Shown: positions 5,868-10,256 of the stretch, piece after piece
How positions within the stretch are numbered: position 1 is the first letter of the stretch
How the letters are laid out: each line of letters begins with the position of its first letter
From: Phyllobacteriaceae bacterium
GTDB taxonomy: Bacteria; Pseudomonadota; Alphaproteobacteria; Rhizobiales; Ancalomicrobiaceae
NCBI GenBank assembly: GCA_012517025.1
Contig: JAAYVT010000393.1
Coordinates: 1-10,256 of the forward strand
Direction: 5' to 3'
Length of the DNA stretch: 10,256 nt
Made by a program: the position numbers and the translations under genes
The notes under the pieces: generated by a model
What the model was told of the DNA's origin: nothing
Seen by the model: the letters and a program-made list of their open reading frames with translations, nothing else
Databases searched by the model: none

Positions 5868-6614
5868 TCACCAGTCGCCGAGTGCCGCCTGGACGACCGC
5901 CAGCGCCGCCACCGCCGCCGTGTCGGCGCGCAGGATGCGCGGTCCGAGCGGGATCGGCGTGACGAACGGCTTGGAGCGCAGCACGATGCGCTCCTCTTTC
6001 GAGAAGCCGCCCTCCGGCCCGATCAACACGGCGAGCGGCCCACGCTCCAGATCGGAGAGGATGCCGAGCGGATTGGTCGTCTCCTCGTGCTCGTCGCAAT
6101 AGAGGATGCGGCGGCCGGCGTCGTGGACGTGCCAGGTGTCGAGCAGATGTTCGAGCGTCACCGGCTCGGCGACCGAGGGCAGGGCGATGACGCCGCATTG
6201 CTCCGCCGCCTCGACGACGTTGGCCTCCATCCGCTCGGTGTTGATCCGCGTCACCTGGGTGTGACGGGTGATCACCGGGCGGAGCCGTCCCGCCCCCATC
6301 TCCACCGCCTTCTGCACCATGTAGTCGAGGCGGGCGTGCTTCAGCGGCGCGAACAGCCAATCGAGATCGGGCAGCGGCGTCTGCGCGCGGGTCTGCTCGA
6401 CGATGGTGAGCCGGCAGACCCGCCGCCCCGCCGGCACCACGCTCGCCAGCCACTCGCCGTCCTCGCCGTTGAAGACGAGGAGGCGATCGCCCTCGCTCAT
6501 CCGCAGCACGTTGAGGAGATAGTTCGCCTGCTCACGGTCGAGTTCGACGTCGGCGCCGTCCGCGAGGCGGGCGCGCAGAAACAGGCGTTGCAGGCGAAAA
6601 TCGTATCGGGCCAT
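5868..6614 (-). CDS. rsmE: 16S rRNA (uracil(1498)-N(3))-methyltransferase RsmE
   Basis: RsmE methylates N3 of U1498 in 16S rRNA of the 30S subunit, using S-adenosylmethionine. The protein has 248 residues, normal for the family. The N-terminal PUA-like RNA-binding part (1-75) begins with the typical 'YDFRLQRLFL' and contains 'QANYLLNVLRM'. The C-terminal SPOUT domain shows 'QKAVEMGAGRLRPVITRHTQ' (101-120), then the SAM-binding trefoil knot with 'VLIGPEGGFSKEE' (196-208) and 'LGPRILRADTA' (223-233). The last motif has Asp where Glu (RAETA) is more common, a conservative change. The start at 6612-6614 matches the family start exactly, although the ribosome-binding sequence is weak. The gene converges on gshA, with 148 bp between the stops. 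Confidence 0.96.
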   Translation of the reverse strand: MARYDFRLQRLFLRARLADGADVELDREQANYLLNVLRMSEGDRLLVFNGEDGEWLASVVPAGRRVCRLTIVEQTRAQTPLPDLDWLFAPLKHARLDYMVQKAVEMGAGRLRPVITRHTQVTRINTERMEANVVEAAEQCGVIALPSVAEPVTLEHLLDTWHVHDAGRRILYCDEHEETTNPLGILSDLERGPLAVLIGPEGGFSKEERIVLRSKPFVTPIPLGPRILRADTAAVAALAVVQAALGDW

Positions 6615-7040
6615 GGGCTTCGGCTTCGCGGACGAGGTCGTCGGACGGTCATAGCACGATCCGGGAGGGGAGGGCAGGGCGCCCGGCGCGACGGCGGTGG
6701 ACGACCGCGATCGGTCGTCTCGCGAGGCGTCGGCATCGCCGGCCGGGCGGCGGGTGGCGACCGAGGCGCCGCCCTCGCAAAGACGGCGGCGACGTGGCTC
6801 GACGAGACCACGGCGCGAGGTCGCGGAAGTGATCGCCGGCGATCGAGTGGAATTTCATGATTTTCGACCCGTCGATCACAGCCGACGAAGGAACTCGCAC
6901 TTGACGTTTTCCTTTGCGGTCACATGTCGTCGGAGCCGGTCGAGACGTTCTCGGATCGAAATCGTCTGCGTCCGCGAGGCGCAGTCCGAGGCCGTGAAGG
7001 TCCCGAATTCCAAAACGAAAATCAGGATGGGAAACGCACC
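6615..7040. other. 426-bp region without a convincing gene
   Basis: This region lies between the divergent rsmE and cytochrome c genes. Open frames on both strands are Arg/Pro/Ser-rich and look like high-GC artefacts. Two things stand out. One is an inverted repeat, 6700-6707 with 6712-6719 (8-bp stem, 4-base loop). The other is a less GC-rich part from about 6850 to 7040 that carries the second copy of the 17-bp element (6889-6905), whose 3' end supplies a TTGACG -35-like hexamer. The expected -10 position (about 6924) is poor. The region presumably holds the promoters of both genes. Confidence 0.5.
6889..6905 (+). promoter_or_regulatory. Second copy of the AGGAAYTCGCAYTTGWC element
   Basis: This 17-bp sequence differs at three positions from the one at 4279-4295 before gshA. 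Both copies point toward a plus-strand gene downstream, here the cytochrome c gene 136 bp away. Two copies suggest, but do not prove, a shared regulator or an extended -35 element. Confidence 0.35.
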
Positions 7041-7415
7041 ATGCGACGAGTTGCTCTCACTCTCGGTTGCCTCACTACGCTTCTGCTTCCGAGCGTCGCG
7101 GCCCACGCGGCGGTCGACGTCACGGCCGGCAAGCGACTCTACGTCGACAACTGTCGGCGCTGTCACGGCGCCAGGGCGCAGGGCGGGATCGGCAAGAAGC
7201 TCGCGGGCGATGCCGCCTATTGGGATTTCGACGTCTTCAAGCGCACCGTTCTCACCGGCATCGACGACGAAGGGCGCACGATGAAGACGGAAATGCCGCG
7301 TTGGGGCACCACCGGCTTCGCCAAGCCGGCCGGCGTCAAACCGAGCGACGACGATCTGAGGAACATTCAGGCCTATCTGCGCACCTTCGGCCGCAAGCGG
7401 ACGTCGGCGAACTGA
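7041..7415 (+). CDS. Small periplasmic class I cytochrome c (single haem)
   Basis: A 124-residue precursor. Residues 1-23 form a Sec signal peptide (Arg-Arg start, hydrophobic core, Ala-His-Ala before the predicted cut). The mature part of about 100 residues begins with an amphipathic helix and has one haem-binding CXXCH at 38-42 (Cys-Arg-Arg-Cys-His). A Met near 81 or 85 is the probable sixth iron ligand, and a C-terminal helix ('DDDLRNIQAYLRTF', 103-116) completes the fold. It should be matured by the Ccm system and carry electrons in the periplasm; the partner is unknown and no oxidase or dehydrogenase gene is adjacent. The frame extends upstream to 6924, but only the ATG at 7041 gives a proper signal peptide. 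The ribosome-binding sequence is weak. A Leu-Gly-Cys at 8-10 is too close to the start for a lipobox. Confidence 0.88.
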   Translation: MRRVALTLGCLTTLLLPSVAAHAAVDVTAGKRLYVDNCRRCHGARAQGGIGKKLAGDAAYWDFDVFKRTVLTGIDDEGRTMKTEMPRWGTTGFAKPAGVKPSDDDLRNIQAYLRTFGRKRTSAN

Positions 7416-7458
7416 CCCTCGCGGCGAAACCCTCGCGACGGCGATCCCGCCGCGAGGG
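7416..7458 (+). terminator. Hairpin immediately after the cytochrome c stop codon
   Basis: CCCTCGCGGCG (7416-7426) pairs with CGCCGCGAGGG (7448-7458), an 11-bp stem starting at the base after the stop codon. A second CCCTCGCG (7430-7437) can pair with the same right arm (7451-7458), so two stems compete. There is no T-run. A 16-bp palindrome, CGTCGAGATCTCGACG (7484-7499), lies a little further on. This is probably a termination region for the convergent cytochrome and cysteine-rich protein genes. Confidence 0.45.
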
Positions 7459-7542
7459 GACGTCCGGCGTTCGCCGCCGCCGTCGTCGAGATCTCGACGG
7501 TCGACGGCGAGGCCGCCGTCTCCGCCCGGCGGCGGCGGACGA

Positions 7543-8033
7543 TCACTCCAGCTTGCACGAGAGCAGCTGGCACCGGCCGCTCCGCTTGCCGCATTCCTGC
7601 ATGACGGCCTGCCGCGCCCGCTCCATCGTGCCGCTGCGCGACCAGCTGGTCGCGCCACGATCGCCCTTCGCGGTGCAGTACCAGCTCTCGCGCCGCGGCG
7701 TCGCCGGCGGTCCCGGTCGACGCACCGCCGCGCCGGTGCATTGACGCACCAGTGCACGGATGTGATCGGCCGCGCCTTGCACCTCGGTGCGCGGCGTGCG
7801 CATGCACCAGTCGAAGTGCATGCGAATGTCGGCGTGCACGCCGCGGCCGTAGTCGAGGCAGGACGGATTGCGCTTCAGTGCGGCGCTCACGACGGCGGCC
7901 GTCGTCGACGCGTATTGTGTCCGCAGAAGCGCTTTCCACCGGGCGTCGTGTCGGGGTCGTTGGGCATGGCCCAGGCGACGGTGGCGCCGGTCATCACGGC
8001 CAGAGCGCAGACGGCCGCCGAAATCTTGATCAT
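7543..8033 (-). pseudogene. Exported cysteine-rich protein, interrupted by a single-base frameshift
   Basis: ATG 8031-8033 opens a clean Sec signal peptide (22 residues, ending Ala-Trp-Ala), followed by about 15 mature residues ending in Phe-Cys near 7923. In that frame the reading soon turns into Arg/Pro nonsense and stops at 7887. One frame over, a protein-like sequence runs from about 7920 to a TGA at 7543-7545. It has Cys-Leu-Asp-Tyr, 'HFDWCMR', Arg-Gln-Cys and then a second part with 'WYCTAKG', Gln-Glu-Cys, Gly-Arg-Cys and Leu-Ser-Cys. Adding one base near 7920-7935 rejoins the two into about 163 residues with eight cysteines, four in each half, as expected for disulfide-bonded periplasmic proteins. 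I recall a similar Cys...Trp-Cys...Cys spacing in small secreted Hyphomicrobiales proteins, without a named family. The shift could be a real inactivating deletion or a sequencing error. Its upstream side is the AT-rich patch. Confidence 0.6.
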
Positions 8034-8093
8034 TCTCACACTCGCTCCTCGTCGGTTCACCGCGTCGGTCCACGCGAGCCCTCCTCCGGAAAG

Positions 8094-8276
8094 GTGCGTC
8101 CGCATGGGAGGTCGCATGTCCACGCCCTCGACGATCGATACTCATCCTACGAAGTCGAGATCCGATCGATCAACGCGTTGTTTCGCAGAAACGCTCCGCC
8201 ATCGGACGATACTGAGCTTTATTATGGAACAAATGAAGAATATGTTGGGCGTGAGTTGGAATTGTTCTGCAAGTGA
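8094..8276 (+). CDS. Possible small or remnant coding sequence in the AT-rich patch
   Basis: A frame from GTG 8094 to TGA 8276 gives 60 residues. The last 45 or so (from 'SSYEVEIRSINALF' onward, including 'ELYYGTNEEYVGRELELF') have a balanced, protein-like composition rich in Glu, Tyr, Leu and Asn, quite unlike the Arg/Pro strings of chance frames in this genome. Codons in this part are AT-rich (TAT, GAA, AAT, TTG), foreign to the neighbouring genes. The first residues look non-coding, there is no good ribosome-binding site, and I do not recognise a family. It may be the tail of a gene acquired by transfer and then truncated, or chance. Confidence 0.22.
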   Translation: MRPHGRSHVHALDDRYSSYEVEIRSINALFRRNAPPSDDTELYYGTNEEYVGRELELFCK

Positions 8277-8473
8277 TGGTTTTTCAGTCGACGAAGGTCT
8301 GACGCATCTGTCCGTATAAATTACGAGGATGGCGAGGGTCGACGAATCTTCGCGTCGCGGCGCGAATCTCGACGCGGCCGAAGGGTGCGCTCCGCGCGAC
8401 CCTCGGCGGGCCTGCGGGACCCGCCTTGACGACGGCGTCGCCCACCGCCACGCTCCCGCTCCACCTTCTGTCC

Positions 8474-8479
8474 GAGGAA
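8474..8479 (+). promoter_or_regulatory. Ribosome-binding site deciding the xseA start
   Basis: GAGGAA lies six bases before GTG 8486. An in-frame TTG at 8426 would add 20 residues with no homology-like character and has no such sequence before it, so GTG 8486 is preferred. Confidence 0.6.
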
Positions 8480-8485
8480 TCGCGC

Positions 8486-9940
8486 GTGTCCGAGCCCGCC
8501 GCCAACGTCGTCGAATTCTCCGTCTCGGAATTGTCCCGGGCGGTGAAGCGGGCGATCGAGGACGGCTTCGGCTGGGTCCGGGTGCGCGGCGAGGTGTCGG
8601 GCTTCCGCGGCGTCCATTCCTCCGGCCACGCCTATTTCTCGCTCAAGGACGCCGACGCCAAGATCGACGCGGTGATCTGGCGCGGCAGCTATCAGAAGCT
8701 CAAGGTCAAGCCGCAGGAAGGTCTCGAGGTCGTCGCCACCGGGCGGCTGACCACCTTCCCCGGCTCGTCGAAGTATCAGATCGTGATCGAGAGCCTGGAG
8801 CCCGCCGGCGTCGGCGCGCTGATGGCGCTGCTCGAGGAACGCCGCAAGGCCCTCGCCGCCGAGGGTCTGTTCGATCCGGCCCGCAAGGTGGCGCTGCCGC
8901 GCCTGCCCAAGGTGATCGGCGTCGTCACCTCGCCGACCGGCGCGGTGATCCGCGACATTCTCCATCGCATCTCCGATCGCTTCCCCGTCCGGGTGATCGT
9001 CTGGCCGGTCCGCGTCCAGGGCGAGACTTCGGCGCGCGAGGTCGCCGAGGCGATCGCCGGCTTCGACCGTCTGCCCGCCGACGGCTCGGGCCCGCTGCCG
9101 CGCCCCGACGTGCTGATCGTGGCGCGCGGCGGCGGCAGCCTCGAGGATCTGTGGAGCTTCAACGAGGAGATCGTGGTGCGCGCCGCCGCCGCCTGCACGA
9201 TCCCGCTGGTCTCGGCGATCGGTCACGAGACCGACTGGACGCTGATCGATCAGGCCGCCGACCTGCGCGCGCCCACTCCGACCGGCGCGGCGGAAATGGT
9301 GGTGCCGGTGCGTGCCGATCTCCTCGATCAGGTGGACGGTCTCGCCGGTCGCCTCGGCCGCGCCGTGCGCCGGGCGGTCGAGACGAAACGCGGTGAGCTG
9401 CGTTCCGCCGCCCGCGCGCTCCCCTCCGCCCGCACCCTGATCGAGACGGCGGGTCAGCGCCTCGACATCGCCGGCGGCCGCCTCGCCCGTGCCCTCGACG
9501 CCGCCACCCGCGTCCACGCCACCCGCTTCGCCCGGCTCTCCGGCCGCCTGTCGTCGCGTCTGGTCACCACCCGCCTCGGCCGCGAACGCGACCGCCTCGC
9601 CGGTCTCGACGAGCGCGCCGCCCGCGCCGTCCGCCTCGTCGTCGCCCGCCGCGCCGATCGCCTCGCCGGCCTCGCCCAGGTGCTTTCCGCGCTCTCCTAT
9701 CGCAGCGTGCTGGCGCGCGGCTTCGCCCTGGTGCGCGACGCCGCCGGCCGGCCGATCGCCTCCGCCCGCACCGCCGCGTCGGGCGCCGCGGTGTCGATCG
9801 AATTCGCCGACGGCCGTCTCGCCGCGCGGATCGAGGGCGAGGCGCCGCCGGCGGACGTGGTCGAGCCGCCGCCCGCCAAACGTGCCGCCAAACCGCGTCG
9901 CAAGGCCGACCCGCCGCCCTCGCAGGGCTCGCTGTTCTGA
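8486..9940 (+). CDS. xseA: Exodeoxyribonuclease VII large subunit
   Basis: XseA is the catalytic subunit of exonuclease VII, which with several copies of the small subunit XseB degrades single-stranded DNA in the cytoplasm and takes part in repair. From GTG 8486 the protein has 484 residues, normal for the family. Residues 9-105 form the N-terminal OB fold ('SVSELSRAVKRAIED', 'VRVRGEVSGF', 'SSGHAYFSLKD'). The catalytic domain follows, with 'VIGVVTSPTGAVIRDI' (143-158), 'VARGGGSLEDLWSFNEE' (212-228) and 'SAIGHETDWTLIDQAADLRAPTPTGAAE' spread over 243-270. A long Arg/Ala-rich helical region (about 275-420) matches the coiled-coil arm that binds XseB. The C-terminal 'YRSVLARGFALVRD' core is present, then a basic Pro-rich tail. 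XseB is not in the window. The SDR gene follows 40 bp later on the same strand and may be co-transcribed. Confidence 0.96.
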   Translation: MSEPAANVVEFSVSELSRAVKRAIEDGFGWVRVRGEVSGFRGVHSSGHAYFSLKDADAKIDAVIWRGSYQKLKVKPQEGLEVVATGRLTTFPGSSKYQIVIESLEPAGVGALMALLEERRKALAAEGLFDPARKVALPRLPKVIGVVTSPTGAVIRDILHRISDRFPVRVIVWPVRVQGETSAREVAEAIAGFDRLPADGSGPLPRPDVLIVARGGGSLEDLWSFNEEIVVRAAAACTIPLVSAIGHETDWTLIDQAADLRAPTPTGAAEMVVPVRADLLDQVDGLAGRLGRAVRRAVETKRGELRSAARALPSARTLIETAGQRLDIAGGRLARALDAATRVHATRFARLSGRLSSRLVTTRLGRERDRLAGLDERAARAVRLVVARRADRLAGLAQVLSALSYRSVLARGFALVRDAAGRPIASARTAASGAAVSIEFADGRLAARIEGEAPPADVVEPPPAKRAAKPRRKADPPPSQGSLF

Positions 9941-9980
9941 GCATGGCAGGATCGGGCACGACGAACAGGGAGAAGACGTC

Positions 9981-10256
9981 ATGGATCTCGGAATCGCCGG
10001 TCGCAGGGCCATCGTCTGCGCCGCCTCCAAAGGGCTCGGCCGCGCCTCCGCCACCTCGCTCGCCCGCGCCGGCGTCGACGTGCTGATCGTCGCCCGCGGC
10101 GCGGCGGCGCTCGAGGAGACCGCCGAGGCGATTCGCCGCGACACCGGCGGCACCGTCTCGACGCTCGCCGCCGACGTGACCACCACCGAGGGCCGCGCCG
10201 CCATCCTCGCCGCCCGGCCGGATCCCGACATCCTGGTCAACAACGCCGGCGGCCCG
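9981..10256 (+). CDS. Short-chain dehydrogenase/reductase, N-terminal part (runs off the window)
   Basis: Ninety-two residues of a classical SDR are visible. The NAD(P)-binding glycine motif appears near residues 14-20 as Ala-Ala-Ser-Lys-Gly-Leu-Gly; the Lys after Ser differs from the commoner Ser-Arg-Gly and the usual first glycine is Ala. Asp-Val around 65-66 is the adenine-ring contact. Asn-Asn-Ala-Gly near 87-90, followed by Gly-Pro, is the central strand motif. The catalytic Ser-Tyr-Lys lie beyond the window. The Asn-Asn-Ala-Gly-Gly-Pro form marks a common FabG-like SDR branch of unknown substrate. ATG 9981 has a GGGAG eight bases upstream. The 40-bp gap after xseA contains no hairpin, so read-through from xseA is likely. 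Confidence 0.9.
   Translation, partial: MDLGIAGRRAIVCAASKGLGRASATSLARAGVDVLIVARGAAALEETAEAIRRDTGGTVSTLAADVTTTEGRAAILAARPDPDILVNNAGGP

Larger units (their letters stand above)
8034..8485. other. 452-bp region with an AT-rich patch, no confident gene
   Basis: This lies between the cysteine-rich protein gene and xseA. From about 8200 to 8330 the base composition changes sharply: 8221-8280 has 23 G or C of 60 (38%), against about 70% in the surrounding genes. Inside is a TATAAAT (8315-8321) that could be a -10 for xseA, but no good -35 precedes it. A possible short coding remnant (8094-8276) is listed separately. No transposase, tRNA or terminal repeat is visible. The composition suggests imported DNA or an AT-rich regulatory stretch. 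Confidence 0.6.

Noticed and set aside
6890..6915. General-stress sigma factor (EcfG) promoter starting at GGAAC 6890
   Set aside because: No CGTT lies at the required 16-17 base spacing.
7041..7070. Lipoprotein signal in the cytochrome c (Leu-Gly-Cys at residues 8-10)
   Set aside because: The cysteine is too near the N-terminus, and the hydrophobic core continues past it to an Ala-His-Ala cleavage site.
7920..7940. Programmed -1 ribosomal frameshifting in the cysteine-rich protein gene
   Set aside because: No X-XXY-YYZ heptamer or obvious downstream pseudoknot is visible; a base deletion or sequence error is simpler.
8426..8485. TTG 8426 as the xseA start
   Set aside because: The 20 added residues have no family support, and GTG 8486 has a good ribosome-binding site six bases upstream.
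8321..10243. A 640-residue open frame on the minus strand across xseA and the SDR gene
   Set aside because: It is the antisense shadow of two clear plus-strand genes. Its composition (Arg, Gly, Ala, Asp, His) reflects high GC and there is no domain pattern.
1..10256. CRISPR arrays, tRNA or rRNA genes, insertion sequences, prophage genes
   Set aside because: None found on reading: no regularly spaced repeats, no cloverleaf or rRNA-like stretches, no transposase or integrase motifs.

Overview
The window is GC-rich chromosomal DNA (roughly 70% G+C by eye). Its gene content is typical of an alphaproteobacterium, most likely of the Hyphomicrobiales (Rhizobiales): a plant-type glutamate-cysteine ligase, an RsmE of the 'YDFRLQRLF' type, a DUF1127 protein divergent from a LysR regulator, and XseA. 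The genus cannot be fixed from this sequence. No tRNA, rRNA, CRISPR array, transposase or integrase is visible.

Layout, left to right: the 3' end of an unrecognised gene with an acidic tail (3-302, +); an EamA/DMT-family ten-helix transporter (439-1380, +); a small single-pass membrane protein of unknown function (1452-1928, +); a LysR-type regulator (1933-2817, -), divergent from a long DUF1127 protein (3007-3381, +); a DUF937-like protein (3370-4167, -) whose 3' end overlaps the DUF1127 gene; gshA (4349-5719, +), converging on rsmE (5868-6614, -) across two strong hairpins; an apparently gene-free stretch (6615-7040); a small periplasmic cytochrome c (7041-7415, +); a frameshifted, exported, cysteine-rich protein gene (7543-8033, -); an intergenic stretch that includes a markedly AT-rich patch (about 8200-8330); xseA (8486-9940, +); and the 5' part of a short-chain dehydrogenase (9981 to the window edge, +).

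The genes are mostly unrelated housekeeping or accessory functions rather than one pathway: glutathione synthesis (gshA), ribosome modification (rsmE), DNA repair (xseA), export (DMT), electron transfer (cytochrome c) and regulation (LysR/DUF1127). Probable transcription units are short. Convergent pairs are packed tightly, 4 bp apart at 1928/1933 and overlapping by 12 bp at 3370-3381.

I see no clear new multi-gene system. The observations most worth checking are the single-base frameshift in the exported cysteine-rich protein, the AT-rich patch beside it, a 17-bp near-repeat in the promoter regions of gshA and of the cytochrome gene, and a LysR-box-like element on the predicted lysR promoter opposite the unusually long DUF1127 protein.
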